A stretch of DNA of 64,000 bases, taken from positions 1 to 64,000 of the forward strand of contig NZ_JAGGOS010000021.1 in the NCBI RefSeq assembly GCF_018614205.1. The letters are read 5' to 3'. The translations under genes and the position numbers were made by a program. Below, in pieces: positions 1 to 8,677 of this stretch. This DNA is from Streptomyces sp. ISL-36 (lineage in GTDB: Bacteria; Actinomycetota; Actinomycetes; Streptomycetales; Streptomycetaceae). Each line of letters begins with the position of its first letter. Within the stretch, counting starts at the first letter, position 1. The notes under the pieces are model-generated. The model ran no database searches, was not told the DNA's origin, and saw only the letters and a list, made by a program, of their open reading frames with translations.

Positions 1-39
1 CCCGGGGACAGCGCCCGCAGGCAGGCCCCCGCGACAGAG

Positions 40-230
40 GCCCTGACCGGACCCCGGGCGGAGTCCGCATGCCGAGCCCCTGGACGGAGCCCCCCGAGCC
101 CCGGGACGGAGCCCCCCGGGCCCCCGGGACGGAGCCCCCGGACCCTGGACGGAGCCCCCCGTACCCCCCCGGGACAGCGCCCCACGGACAGAGCCGCAGG
201 CAGGCCCCCGGACAGCGCCCGCAGGCACGC
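40..230. repeat. degenerate GC-rich tandem repeat at left edge
   Basis: A block of imperfect copies of a unit close to 'cgggacggagccccc', with variants such as 'ctggacggagcccccc', followed by related 'gggacagcgcccgcaggc' variants. Reading frames through it give only Pro/Gly/Arg-rich shadow peptides with no recognisable family, so it is treated as non-coding. The first 268 bases hold no convincing gene. It may be the decayed tail of a repeat array that continues left of the window. Confidence 0.55.
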
Positions 231-268
231 CCCCCGGGTCGGGGCACCTGCCCGCGCCCGCGGTGCGT

Positions 269-424
269 CTAGCCCGAGCAGCCCCCGCACTGGCACGGCC
301 CGCCGGACTGGCAGCCGCAGCCGCAGCCCGAGCCGCACCCGCAGGCGCCGAGGACGGGCAGGAGGACCGCGTCGCGCGGAGCCTCCTGCTGGGGGTGGGG
401 GTCGGTGATGGCGGATTCGGCCAT
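269..424 (-). CDS. small Cys/Gly-rich protein, unknown function
   Basis: A 51-residue product starting MAESAITDPHPQQEAPRDA with a strong ribosome site (GAGGAGGGA) about 5 bases before the ATG at 424. The last 22 or so residues are almost entirely Cys, Gly, Ser and Gln, with CGCGSGCGCG and CQCGGC runs (nine Cys). This resembles a metal-binding tail or a precursor peptide; neither is demonstrated. It lies 113 nt downstream of phoU on the same strand and could be read through from it. A longer start at 460 would add an Arg-rich lead but has no comparable ribosome site. No family is recognised. Confidence 0.6.
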   Translation of the reverse strand: MAESAITDPHPQQEAPRDAVLLPVLGACGCGSGCGCGCQSGGPCQCGGCSG

Positions 425-537
425 GGGGTCCCTCCTCGAAGGCGTACGTCGCCTCCCCATTGCATGCCCACCCCGCCGGGCGCATCAACGGCGCACAGAA
501 GTGCGACCCGCCGCCCCGGACCGTCGGCGCCCCCGGC

Positions 538-1218
538 CTACGCCCCCTCCACCGGCGCGTCCGAGTGCTGCAGCTCGTCCGCGTGCTCGCCCGTCACCAG
601 GTACACCACCCGCTTCGCCACCGACACCGCGTGGTCCGCGAACCGCTCGTAGTAGCGGCCCAGCAGCGTCACGTCGACCGCCGTCTCGATGCCGTGCTTC
701 CAGCGGTCGTCCATCAGGTGCTGGAAGAGCGTCCGGTGCAACAGGTCCATCTCGTCGTCGTCCTGCTCCAGCTGCAGCGCCAGGTCGACGTCCTTCGTGA
801 TGATGACCTCGGCCGCCTTCGCCATCAGGCGCTGCGCCAGCTGACCCATCTCCAGGATCGTGGCGTGCAGGTCCCGCGGCACCGCGGTGTCCGGGAACCG
901 CAGCCGCGCCAGCTTCGCGACGTGCTGGGCCAGGTCGCCGGAGCGCTCCAGGTCCGCGCTCATGCGGAGCGAGGTCACGACGATCCGCAGATCCGTCGCC
1001 ACCGGCTGCTGCCGCGCGAGCAGTGCTATCGCCCGGGCCTCCAGGTCGTGCTGCAGATCGTCGACCTTCTGGTCCGCCGCGATCACACTCTCCGCGAGCT
1101 TCAGGTCGGCGTCGAGCATCGCCGTCGTGGCGCGCCCGATCGCCGACCCGACCAGGCGGGCCATCTCGACCAGGCTCTCGCCGATGGAGTCCAGTTCCTC
1201 GTGGTACGCGTCCCGCAT
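538..1218 (-). CDS. phoU: phosphate signalling complex protein PhoU
   Basis: The 226-residue product has the usual PhoU length and the two-domain all-helical layout. The N-terminus reads MRDAYHEELDSIGESLVEMA, and each half carries the family metal-site type E/D-rich helices. PhoU links the Pst phosphate transporter to the PhoR kinase and dampens Pho signalling when phosphate is plentiful. The gene is divergent from phoR-phoP across a 262-nt region carrying two PHO boxes, an arrangement known for the phoRP-phoU promoter of Streptomyces. Start chosen at ATG 1218. Confident. Confidence 0.95.
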   Translation of the reverse strand: MRDAYHEELDSIGESLVEMARLVGSAIGRATTAMLDADLKLAESVIAADQKVDDLQHDLEARAIALLARQQPVATDLRIVVTSLRMSADLERSGDLAQHVAKLARLRFPDTAVPRDLHATILEMGQLAQRLMAKAAEVIITKDVDLALQLEQDDDEMDLLHRTLFQHLMDDRWKHGIETAVDVTLLGRYYERFADHAVSVAKRVVYLVTGEHADELQHSDAPVEGA

Positions 1219-1310
1219 CGATGTCCCTCTCTCACGAACGTCCGGGGTCCGGGTGGGGCTCGGACCCCCACGCTCCCACGTTCCGTCCCGTACGCGTCCG
1301 GCTCCTCCAC

Positions 1311-1343
1311 CCCAAATGAATCAACCCTTTCCCCTCGGTGAAC
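1311..1343 (-). promoter_or_regulatory. PHO box A (phoU-proximal)
   Basis: Read on the minus strand it gives 11-nt units GTTCACCGAGG, GGAAAGGGTTG, ATTCATTTGGG. The first and third match the PhoP direct-repeat consensus (GTTCACC core). It lies in the divergent phoU/phoR spacer. PhoP binding to this promoter region is established in S. coelicolor; the match here is by eye. Confidence 0.8.
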
Positions 1344-1374
1344 TCTGGGCGACGCACGTCGCCCTCCCGGGCAG

Positions 1375-1407
1375 GGCAAATGAACCGCCACCGTCCCCAC
1401 GGTGAAC
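1375..1407 (-). promoter_or_regulatory. PHO box B (phoR-proximal)
   Basis: On the minus strand the units are GTTCACCGTGG, GGACGGTGGCG and GTTCATTTGCC. The outer two are good PhoP half-sites. It is an offset-64-nt copy of box A: both contain 'aaatgaa' and an identical 19-mer, 'cggtgaactctgggcgacg' (1336-1354 and 1400-1418). Confidence 0.8.
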
Positions 1408-1480
1408 TCTGGGCGACGACTGTTCGAGCAGCCACTCGGACGGCTGGGAGAGTGTCCGTCACCCCGCATAACCTGGGTGC

Positions 1481-2767
1481 ATGGACGTGAACGCGGCGGT
1501 CGCCGCATTGGCCGCGATCGCCGGGGTGTGCACCGGCGTGATCGCCATGCTGGCGTTCCGCTGGAGCGAACGCGACCAGGCGCGGCCGACCCGTACCTCC
1601 CTGCACACCGACGCCGTGCTCCCGCCCGGCGTCGACACCGTGCTGTCCGTGCTGCGCTCCTCCGCCGTCGTCCTCGACGAGAGCGACTCGGTGGTCAAGG
1701 CCAGCTCGGCGGCGTACGCCCTCGGCCTGGTCCGCGGCGGAAAGCTGGCCGTCGAGCCCATGCTCAACATGGCCCGTGACACCCGCCGCGACGGAGAGAT
1801 ACGCCAGGTCGAGCTGGACCTGCCGCGGCGCGGGACCGGTCGCGGCGAGGCCCTCGCCGTCTCGGCCCGGGTCGCGCCGCTCGGCTCCCGCCTGGTGCTG
1901 CTCCTGGTCGAGGACCTGACGGAGGCCCGCCGTATCGAAGCGGTACGGCGCGACTTCGTCGCCAACGTCAGTCACGAGCTCAAGACGCCGACGGGCGCGC
2001 TGTCCCTGCTCTCCGAGGCTGTCATGGACGCATCGGACGACCCCGAGGCGGTCACCCGCTTCGCCGGCCGCATGCAGATCGAGGCGACCCGGCTCACCAA
2101 CCTCGTACAGGAGCTCATCGACCTCTCCCGGGTGCAGAACGACGACCCGCTGGAGGACTCCGAGCCCGTACGGGTGGACGAACTGGTCGCCGAGGCCATC
2201 GACCGCTCCCGGCACACCGCGTCCACCAAGCAGATCACCATGGCGTCGAACGTCTGGGCACCCGAAGGGCCCGAGCAGGGTGGTGGGGGGCGACGGGAGG
2301 GAGGGACCGCCGACCTCTACGTCTGGGGCAGCCGCGGCCAGCTCGCCGCCGCCCTCGGCAACCTCGTCGAGAACGCCGTCAACTACTCACCGGCCCACAC
2401 CCGGGTCGGCATCGCGGCCCGCAAGATCACCGCGCCCGGTGGCGACCTCATCGAGATAGCCGTCACCGACCAGGGCATCGGCATCCCCGACAAGGACAAG
2501 GAGCGCATCTTCGAGCGCTTCTACCGCGTCGACCCCGCCCGCTCCCGCGCCACCGGCGGCACGGGTCTGGGCCTGGCCATCGTCAAGCACGTGGCCGCCT
2601 CGCACGGCGGCGAGGTCGCAGTCTGGAGCACCGAAGGCCAGGGCTCCACCTTCACCCTGCGGCTGCCCGAGGCGGGCGCCGTACGGGACCGCCGATCATC
2701 CGCTTCCGCCTCCCCCACCCCCGATCTCATGACCGAACCGCTCCCTGCCCCGGAGGTCCTTCCGTGA
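1481..2767 (+). CDS. phoR: phosphate-responsive sensor histidine kinase PhoR
   Basis: A 428-residue membrane histidine kinase. Residues about 3-27 form one transmembrane helix, followed by a PAS-like sensory part. The HisKA box NVSHELKTP carries the phosphoacceptor His165. The ATPase domain has an N box (NLVENAVNYS, near residue 298), G1 (DQGIGIP) and G2 (GTGLGLAIV). A Gly/Arg-rich insertion sits near residues 262-272, just before the N box. The stop overlaps the phoP GTG start by 4 nt (GTGA), so the pair is translationally coupled. It phosphorylates PhoP under phosphate limitation. Control is by the PHO boxes just upstream, probably auto-activated by PhoP. Confidence 0.95.
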   Translation: MDVNAAVAALAAIAGVCTGVIAMLAFRWSERDQARPTRTSLHTDAVLPPGVDTVLSVLRSSAVVLDESDSVVKASSAAYALGLVRGGKLAVEPMLNMARDTRRDGEIRQVELDLPRRGTGRGEALAVSARVAPLGSRLVLLLVEDLTEARRIEAVRRDFVANVSHELKTPTGALSLLSEAVMDASDDPEAVTRFAGRMQIEATRLTNLVQELIDLSRVQNDDPLEDSEPVRVDELVAEAIDRSRHTASTKQITMASNVWAPEGPEQGGGGRREGGTADLYVWGSRGQLAAALGNLVENAVNYSPAHTRVGIAARKITAPGGDLIEIAVTDQGIGIPDKDKERIFERFYRVDPARSRATGGTGLGLAIVKHVAASHGGEVAVWSTEGQGSTFTLRLPEAGAVRDRRSSASASPTPDLMTEPLPAPEVLP

Positions 2768-3444
2768 CCCGAGTGCTCGTCGTCGAGGATGAGGAATCCT
2801 TCAGCGACGCCCTGTCGTACATGCTCCGCAAGGAAGGCTTCGAGGTCGCGGTCGCCGCGACCGGGCCCGACGGACTCGACGAGTTCGAGCGCAACGGAGC
2901 GGATCTCGTCCTCCTCGACCTGATGCTTCCGGGCCTGCCCGGTACGGAGGTCTGTCGCCAGCTGCGCGGCCGCTCCAACGTCCCGGTCATCATGGTGACC
3001 GCGAAGGACAGTGAGATCGACAAGGTCGTCGGCCTGGAGATAGGAGCCGACGACTACGTGACCAAGCCCTTCTCCTCGCGGGAGCTGGTGGCCCGCATCC
3101 GCGCGGTCCTGCGCCGCCGCGGCGAGCCGGAGGAGGTCACCCCCGCGGCCCTGGAGGCAGGACCGGTCCGTATGGACGTGGACCGCCATGTCGTCACGGT
3201 CTCGGGCGGCAAGGTCGACCTCCCCCTGAAGGAGTTCGACCTTCTGGAGATGCTGCTGAGGAACGCGGGCCGCGTGCTCACCCGTATGCAGCTGATCGAC
3301 CGGGTCTGGGGCGCGGACTACGTCGGCGACACCAAGACCCTCGACGTCCACGTCAAGCGCCTGCGCGCCAAGATCGAGCCCGACCCGGGCGCGCCGCGGT
3401 ACCTGGTGACGGTCCGGGGCCTCGGCTACAAGTTCGAGCCGTAA
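2764..3444 (+). CDS. phoP: phosphate response regulator PhoP
   Basis: A 226-residue OmpR-family regulator. The receiver domain has acidic E8/D9 and phospho-acceptor Asp52 (LVLLDLMLP), with conserved Lys in VTAKD. The C-terminal winged helix (about residues 130-226) ends VRGLGYKFEP, typical of the family. The start is GTG in a GTGA overlap with phoR. In Streptomyces PhoP controls phosphate scavenging and represses nitrogen and antibiotic genes. A strong hairpin follows 55 nt after the stop. Confidence 0.96.
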   Translation: MTRVLVVEDEESFSDALSYMLRKEGFEVAVAATGPDGLDEFERNGADLVLLDLMLPGLPGTEVCRQLRGRSNVPVIMVTAKDSEIDKVVGLEIGADDYVTKPFSSRELVARIRAVLRRRGEPEEVTPAALEAGPVRMDVDRHVVTVSGGKVDLPLKEFDLLEMLLRNAGRVLTRMQLIDRVWGADYVGDTKTLDVHVKRLRAKIEPDPGAPRYLVTVRGLGYKFEP

Positions 3445-3498
3445 AGAGCCGTAGACGGTACGTACCCGATCCGAGCCGTAGGCCGTACGTATACGAAA

Positions 3499-3532
3499 GG
3501 GCGCCCCACCGGAGTGATCCGGTGGGGCGCCC
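3499..3532. terminator. bidirectional terminator phoP / lipoprotein gene
   Basis: Perfect 15-bp inverted repeat (gggcgccccaccgga / tccggtggggcgccc) with a 4-nt loop, placed between convergent phoP and the lipoprotein gene. No T tract, as is common in Streptomyces. Confidence 0.85.
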
Positions 3533-3541
3533 CGTCGTACG

Positions 3542-4168
3542 TCAGTGGCCGGCCTCGTGGCTCGCCTCGCCCGTCGGGGTGGAGCCGTGGGCGGCCTCCC
3601 CCGTCGGCGTGGCGGTCGGGGAGCCGGTCGGCGTGGCGGCCGGGGGCTTCGGGACCTCGACCGGACCGAACTCCTTGAAGTAGCTGGTCGCCGGGACGAC
3701 GTACGCCTGCAGGCTCACGTCACCGGTCCGGCTCAGCTTGAAGACGACCTGCTGGGCGTCGCCGTTCTTCGCGGCCTCGCTGCCGTTCTCGATCGTCGCG
3801 GAGGCGTTGCCCTGGCCGCCGATGACGACCGAACCGCCCGCGGGGACGGTGATGGGGCCGTCGCCCTCGGCGGCCTTCAGCTTCACCGTCGCCTTGGTGC
3901 CCGGCAGGGTGATCGCGTCGAGCGTCTGCGGTGCGCTGCCATTGTTGAAGACCGTGGCCGAGACGACGGCCGGACCCTTCACGGACGCGTCCGGCTGAGT
4001 GATCACCAGCGCGTTCTGGACCTTGACGTCGTCCACCGTGACGGCGGCGTTGTCCGGCCGGACGCCGAGCGTCTGCGCGTCATTGCCCGCACCACAGGCG
4101 GACAGCGAGGCGATCGAGATCACGAGGGCGGTGGCGGCGAGGGCGCCGCGTCGAAGGCTGCGGCTCAC
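3542..4168 (-). CDS. secreted lipoprotein, DUF461/PCuAC-like
   Basis: The 208-residue product begins with a charged n-region, a hydrophobic core and lipobox LSAC (lipidated Cys25). A beta-sandwich-type domain follows (about residues 35-165), resembling the DUF461/copper-chaperone PCuAC fold found in actinobacterial lipoproteins. The Met/His copper ligands of classical PCuAC proteins are not evident. The C-terminus is a Pro/Thr-rich linker with scattered His (ending HEAGH), which might bind metal. It is transcribed towards phoP and shares its terminator. Exact function unknown; lipoprotein status is secure. Confidence 0.8.
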   Translation of the reverse strand: MSRSLRRGALAATALVISIASLSACGAGNDAQTLGVRPDNAAVTVDDVKVQNALVITQPDASVKGPAVVSATVFNNGSAPQTLDAITLPGTKATVKLKAAEGDGPITVPAGGSVVIGGQGNASATIENGSEAAKNGDAQQVVFKLSRTGDVSLQAYVVPATSYFKEFGPVEVPKPPAATPTGSPTATPTGEAAHGSTPTGEASHEAGH

Positions 4169-4798
4169 GGCGGCGGCATCTCCTAGGACGTACGGACGAG
4201 CTATGGACAGGAAGGCCGGCTGACGGTCGAGCTGAGGATCGATCGGCCAGGGACGAGCGAGAGGAGCTAAAGGCGTGTCAGCGGGCTTAGGTTACCGAGC
4301 CGCACTCTCCGTCCCGCACCCGACCCGCCCCTTCGTGCCCGTGGGTGCTCGCCGCGCTCGTCGTGGCGGCCGGATCACGACGCATTGACCCGCCGTTCAC
4401 AAAACTGTCTTGATCAATTCGACGGCCGTCCCCGCATTCCGTCGTCCGTGCCGCGGAAAAACCCGCGCCGGCCGCTCGGTGATCAATTCGGGATTCGGTC
4501 CGGGATGCATCCGTACGAGTGATCGGCCCTCGAACGGAGTACGTGAAGATGCCCCTCCTGAACCCGACAAAACGGGACATCGCTCCTTCTTCTCGGGCCA
4601 TCGGGGAGGTGTGACGTCCACGTTTCTCTCCGTCCATGCAGCCGCTCCGACCTGCGAATACCGCCTTCCGGAAGCCCTCCGCAGCACGATCGCGTCGCTG
4701 TTGTCAAGCCCCGAGATATGCCCTGACCTGCGAAAACGCCATTCAGAAGAAGCCGTATCCGTGTTACCCTGGATAGCCACGGAAGGGGTACCTGTCAC
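4169..4798. other. 630-nt divergent intergenic region, lipoprotein / carD
   Basis: No gene is supported here. The region is less GC-rich than its surroundings, as expected for promoters. Two direct repeats are visible: 'tgatcaattcg' at 4411-4421 and 4480-4490, and 'gacctgcgaa' followed by a similar stretch at 4649 and 4725 (76 nt apart). A possible -10 'taccct' lies at 4765-4770, about 29 nt before the carD start, but no clear -35 is seen. Confidence 0.5.
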
Positions 4799-5281
4799 AT
4801 GACGTTCAAGGTTGGCGACACCGTGGTCTATCCCCATCACGGGGCCGCGCTGATCGAGGCCATCGAAACTCGCCAGATCAAAGGCGTGGACAAGACCTAC
4901 TTGGTGCTCAAGGTCGCCCAGGGCGACCTGACGGTTCGTGTCCCGGCGGACAATGCGGAGTTCGTCGGTGTTCGCGACGTGGTCGGGCAGGACGGGCTGG
5001 ACCGGGTCTTCGAGGTGCTGCGTGCGCCGTACGCCGAAGAGCCGACGAACTGGTCCCGTCGCTACAAGGCAAATCTCGAGAAGCTCGCCTCCGGCGATGT
5101 CATCAAGGTCGCCGAAGTAGTGCGCGACCTGTGGCGCCGGGAGCGGGAGCGCGGTCTTTCCGCAGGCGAGAAGCGCATGCTCGCCAAGGCGCGGCAGATT
5201 CTGGTGAGCGAGCTGGCGCTCGCGGAGAACACGAACGAGGACAAGGCCGAGGCTCTCCTCGACGAGGTCCTCGCGTCCTGA
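4799..5281 (+). CDS. CarD/CdnL family transcription regulator
   Basis: The 160-residue length matches actinobacterial CarD. The N-terminal RNA-polymerase-interacting Tudor-like domain starts [21 protein letters not shown] helical C-terminal DNA-binding domain follows, with the conserved W in LWRRERER. CarD/CdnL binds the RNAP beta subunit and stabilises open complexes, mainly at rRNA and growth genes. ATG at 4799 follows ggaaggggt. It stands alone with a long upstream region. In mycobacteria, CarD is essential. Confidence 0.93.
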   Translation: MTFKVGDTVVYPHHGAALIEAIETRQIKGVDKTYLVLKVAQGDLTVRVPADNAEFVGVRDVVGQDGLDRVFEVLRAPYAEEPTNWSRRYKANLEKLASGDVIKVAEVVRDLWRRERERGLSAGEKRMLAKARQILVSELALAENTNEDKAEALLDEVLAS

Positions 5282-5773
5282 TGTGAAGCGATGCCGCGGT
5301 GCCCGTTGACGTGCTGTGAACACACAGTGCTGTCGTCGGGCGCTGCGGCATGTCCGCCTCCTGCCCGACGCACCGTACGATCCGGCCCGCCGTACGGTCG
5401 CTCGTCGTACGGTCCCATACCCGCCGCACGGTCGACCCGTCGTACGGGCCGATACCCGTCGTACGCCGGCTGCACCGTGTCCGACCCGCCGCACGCGGCG
5501 TCCACCGCGTCCGACCCGCCGTACGCGCGTCCACCGCACGGCCGCCCGCCGCCGCGGACCCGTAAGGATCACCTCTCGGGCGCGTACCCCTGACCCCTTG
5601 CCCCCTCGCGTATTCCTCGCGCCACATCCCCTGTGCCGCGCGGGACGCCCCGACCGTCGTCACGGAAAGGGCCGGTCACAGCGTCCGTCCGGCACTCCCC
5701 CCACCTTCGGCCGGGGGCACCCCCAGGCCATACCCACGTGGGCCGAGGAAACAAACCTGCCGGAGTGGAACCG
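5282..5773. other. 492-nt intergenic region with GTACGG-rich repeats
   Basis: No gene is supported. Between about 5370 and 5545 there are many imperfect copies of 'ccgtacgg' and 'cgacccg(t/c)cgtacg' type words spaced roughly 15-25 nt apart, interrupted by 'tccaccgcgtccgacccgcc' type copies. Long open frames here encode only Arg/Pro/Thr-rich low-complexity sequence and are judged shadows. The promoter for ispD presumably lies in its last part. Confidence 0.6.
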
Positions 5774-6553
5774 ATGACAGACGAAACGCGTCCTTCCCCC
5801 TACGCCTCCGGCGTGGGAGGTGCCCCCAGCACCGCCGTGGTGATTCCCGCGGCAGGCCGGGGCGTACGCCTCGGCCCGGGCGCCCCCAAAGCGCTCCGCG
5901 CCCTGAACGGCACCCCCATCCTCATCCACGCCGTTCGGGCGATGGCGGCCTCCCGCGCCGTCTCCCTCGTCGTCGTGGTCGCCCCCTCCGACGGCGCAGC
6001 CGAGGTCAAGAACCTCCTCGACACCCACGCGCTGCCCGAGCGCACCGACTACCTGGTCGTCCCCGGCGGGGACACCCGCCAGGAGTCCGTACGGCTCGGC
6101 CTCGAAGCCCTGCCCGAGGGCATCACCACGGTCCTCGTCCACGACGCGGCCCGCCCGCTGGTCCCGGTCGACGTCGTCGACGCCGTCATCGAGGCGGTAC
6201 GGGACGGGGCCGTCGCCGTCGTCCCCGCCCTCCCGCTGGCGGACACCGTCAAGGAGGTCGAGCCCGCCGAGAAGAAGGGCGAGGCCGAGCAGGTCGTCGC
6301 CACCCCCGAGCGCTCCCGGCTGCGCGCCGTCCAGACCCCGCAGGGCTTCGACCACGACACCCTCGTCAATGCCCACGCCACCGTCGCCCTCACGGGTGAC
6401 GGCGCCACCGACGACGCCGGGATGGTCGAACGCCTCGGCGCCCCCGTCGTGGTCGTCCCCGGACACGAGGAGGCGTTCAAGGTGACCCGCCCGCTCGATC
6501 TCGTACTGGCCGAGGCCGTACTCGCCCGCAGGAGGGCCAACGATGGCTTCTGA
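5774..6553 (+). CDS. ispD: 2-C-methyl-D-erythritol 4-phosphate cytidylyltransferase
   Basis: A 259-residue enzyme of the MEP isoprenoid pathway that transfers CMP to 2-C-methylerythritol 4-phosphate. The nucleotide-binding motif [17 protein letters not shown] lies near residues 25-41, with VHDAARPLV and the C-terminal FKVTRPLDL typical of IspD. Start ATG 5774 is preceded by GGAG; an upstream in-frame ATG at 5633 would add an unrelated basic stretch. The stop overlaps ispF by 11 nt, so the two are one operon. Acts in the cytosol. Confidence 0.93.
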   Translation: MTDETRPSPYASGVGGAPSTAVVIPAAGRGVRLGPGAPKALRALNGTPILIHAVRAMAASRAVSLVVVVAPSDGAAEVKNLLDTHALPERTDYLVVPGGDTRQESVRLGLEALPEGITTVLVHDAARPLVPVDVVDAVIEAVRDGAVAVVPALPLADTVKEVEPAEKKGEAEQVVATPERSRLRAVQTPQGFDHDTLVNAHATVALTGDGATDDAGMVERLGAPVVVVPGHEEAFKVTRPLDLVLAEAVLARRRANDGF

Positions 6554-7040
6554 GCCGCTGAGGATGCCCCAGGTCGGCATCGGCACCGACGTCCACGCCT
6601 TCGAGAAGGGCCGCGCCCTGTGGTGCGCCGGGCTCCTCTGGGAAGGGGAGGAGTACGGGCTCGCCGGGCACTCCGACGGCGACGTCGCCGCCCACGCGGC
6701 CTGCGACGCCCTCTTCTCCGCCGCCGGCATCGGCGACCTCGGCGCCCACTTCGGCACCTCCCGCCCCGAGTGGTCCGGCGCCTCCGGCGTCACCCTCCTC
6801 GCCGAGGCCGCCCGCATCGTCCGCGCCGAGGGATACGAGATCGGCAACGTCGCAGTCCAGGTCATCGGCGTCCGCCCGAAGGTCGGCAAGCGCCGCGACG
6901 AGGCGCAGAAGGCGCTGAGCGAGGCGGTCGGCGCCCCCGTGTCCGTCTCCGGCACGACCACGGACGGCCTCGGCCTGACCGGCCGCGCCGAAGGCCTCGC
7001 CGCCGTCGCGACCGCGCTCGTCGTCCGCGTACAGCCGTAG
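6543..7040 (+). CDS. ispF: 2-C-methyl-D-erythritol 2,4-cyclodiphosphate synthase
   Basis: A 165-residue enzyme, the usual IspF length. The metal-binding pair Asp16/His18 is in GIGTDVHAF, and the third metal ligand is in [13 protein letters not shown]. The C-terminal [16 protein letters not shown] is the conserved nucleotide/substrate loop. It catalyses the cyclisation step of the MEP pathway. The 11-nt overlap with ispD supports coupled translation; in some bacteria the two are fused. Confidence 0.95.
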   Translation: MASEPLRMPQVGIGTDVHAFEKGRALWCAGLLWEGEEYGLAGHSDGDVAAHAACDALFSAAGIGDLGAHFGTSRPEWSGASGVTLLAEAARIVRAEGYEIGNVAVQVIGVRPKVGKRRDEAQKALSEAVGAPVSVSGTTTDGLGLTGRAEGLAAVATALVVRVQP

Positions 7041-7097
7041 AAGGCCGTAGAAGGCCGCGGAAGGCCCCGGCGGCGGGGGAGCGGCGGGGAAAAAGAC

Positions 7098-7126
7098 GCC
7101 CCGCGACCGGGAATCGGTCGCGGGGC
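7098..7126. terminator. hairpin between ispF and cysS
   Basis: A 12-bp stem (gccccgcgaccg / cggtcgcggggc) with a 5-nt loop. It ends 28 nt before cysS and should terminate ispDF transcription. A 'taccct' hexamer at 7143-7148 follows, 6 nt from the cysS GTG, so cysS may have its own promoter. Confidence 0.7.
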
Positions 7127-7154
7127 ACTACCACACGCCCACTACCCTGGAGTG

Positions 7155-8555
7155 GTGACTATTCGCCTGTACGACACCAGCGCCCGGCAGATCCGTGACT
7201 TCACCCCGCTCACACCGGGTCACGTCTCGATCTACCTCTGTGGCGCGACCGTCCAGGCCGCCCCGCACATCGGCCACATCCGTTCGGGGCTGAACTTCGA
7301 CATCATGCGCCGCTGGTTCGAGTACCGCGGCTACGACGTCACGTTCGTGCGCAACGTCACCGACATCGACGACAAGATCATCACCAAGGCGGCCGACCAG
7401 GGCCGCCCCTGGTGGTCCATCGGCTACGAGAACGAACGCGCCTTCAACTCCGGTTACCAGGCGCTCGGATGCCTCCCGCCCACCTACGAGCCCCGCGCGA
7501 CCGGCCATGTCACCGAGATGGTCGAGATGATGCGCGGCCTCATCGAGCGCGGACACGCCTACGAGGCCGACGGCAGCGTCTACTTCGACGTGCGCTCCTT
7601 CCCCGGCTATCTCGCGCTGTCCAACCAGGACATCGACGACCTGCGCCAGCCCGCCGAGGAAGGCATCACCGGCAAGCGCGACCCGCGCGACTTCGCGATG
7701 TGGAAGGCGTCCAAGCCGGGTGAGCCCGACTGGGAGACGCCCTGGGGCCGCGGCCGTCCCGGCTGGCACCTGGAGTGCTCGGCGATGGCCCACAAGTACC
7801 TGGGCTCCGCCTTCGACATCCACGGCGGCGGCCTCGACCTGATCTTCCCCCACCACGAGAACGAGATCGCCCAGGCCAAGGCCTACGGCGACGACTTCGC
7901 CTCGTACTGGGTGCACAACGCCTGGGTCACCATGAGCGGCGAGAAGATGTCGAAGTCGCTCGGCAACTCGGTACTCGTCTCCGAGATGGTCAAGAACTGG
8001 CGCCCCATCGTCCTGCGCTACTACCTCGGCACCCCTCACTACCGCTCGATGATCGAGTACAGCGAGGAGTCCCTGCGCGAGGCCGAGTCCGCGTTCGCAC
8101 GCATCGAGGGCTTCGTCCAGCGCGTCACCGAGAAGGCCGGCAAGACCGTCCCGCCCGCCACCGAGGTGCCGCCCGCCTTCGCCGACGCCATGGACGACGA
8201 CCTCGGCGTCCCCCAGGCGCTCGCGATCATCCACACCACCGTCCGGCAGGGGAACGCGGCCCTCGCCGCCGACGACAAGGACGAGGCCATCGCCCGCGTC
8301 GCCGAGGTCCGCGCCATGCTCGGCGTCCTCGGCCTCGACCCCCTCGACCCGCACTGGGCCGAGGAGAACGACCGCGGTGAGGAACTGCACGGCGTCGTCG
8401 ACACCCTCGTACGGCTCGTGCTCCAGCAGCGCGAGTCGGCCCGCGAACGCAAGGACTGGGCGACCGCGGACGCCATTCGCGACCAGCTCACCCAGTCCGG
8501 CCTCGTCATCGAGGACAGCCCGGACGGCCCCCGCTGGACGCTCGGCACCCGCTGA
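7155..8555 (+). CDS. cysS: cysteinyl-tRNA synthetase
   Basis: The 466-residue product charges tRNA-Cys. Class I signatures are present: HIGH (PHIGHIRSG, near residue 37) and KMSKS ([10 protein letters not shown], near residue 265). Zinc ligands are in [15 protein letters not shown] and HHENE. The related MshC ligase of mycothiol synthesis is shorter and lacks the C-terminal domain seen here. Two consecutive GTG codons (7152, 7155) are possible starts; 7155 gives [10 protein letters not shown], the usual actinobacterial N-terminus. The closeness of a -10-like 'taccct' suggests a leaderless message (inference). Confidence 0.94.
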   Translation: MTIRLYDTSARQIRDFTPLTPGHVSIYLCGATVQAAPHIGHIRSGLNFDIMRRWFEYRGYDVTFVRNVTDIDDKIITKAADQGRPWWSIGYENERAFNSGYQALGCLPPTYEPRATGHVTEMVEMMRGLIERGHAYEADGSVYFDVRSFPGYLALSNQDIDDLRQPAEEGITGKRDPRDFAMWKASKPGEPDWETPWGRGRPGWHLECSAMAHKYLGSAFDIHGGGLDLIFPHHENEIAQAKAYGDDFASYWVHNAWVTMSGEKMSKSLGNSVLVSEMVKNWRPIVLRYYLGTPHYRSMIEYSEESLREAESAFARIEGFVQRVTEKAGKTVPPATEVPPAFADAMDDDLGVPQALAIIHTTVRQGNAALAADDKDEAIARVAEVRAMLGVLGLDPLDPHWAEENDRGEELHGVVDTLVRLVLQQRESARERKDWATADAIRDQLTQSGLVIEDSPDGPRWTLGTR

Positions 8556-8579
8556 GCGACCGGACGGGGCACGCACGGA

Positions 8580-8607
8580 TGTGCCGCTCGGCCAGCCGGG
8601 CGGCACA
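8580..8607. terminator. weak hairpin after cysS
   Basis: An 8-bp inverted repeat (tgtgccgc / gcggcaca) with a 12-nt loop, 25 nt after the cysS stop. A smaller hairpin (gatctac / gtagatc, 8632-8653) follows in the leader of the next gene. Confidence 0.4.
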
Positions 8608-8677
8608 CTTCACATACAGACTTGTGTACGAGATCTACAGCTACAGGTAGATCGGAGATCGACAGGAATAGGTAGTC

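Noticed and set aside
4381-4420. Single GTTCAC as a PHO box before the lipoprotein gene
   Set aside because: Only one partial half-site with no second unit at 11 or 22 nt.
5350-5777. Open frames through the carD-ispD gap
   Set aside because: Low-complexity Arg/Pro/Thr products arising from the repeat field; no family match and no ribosome site.
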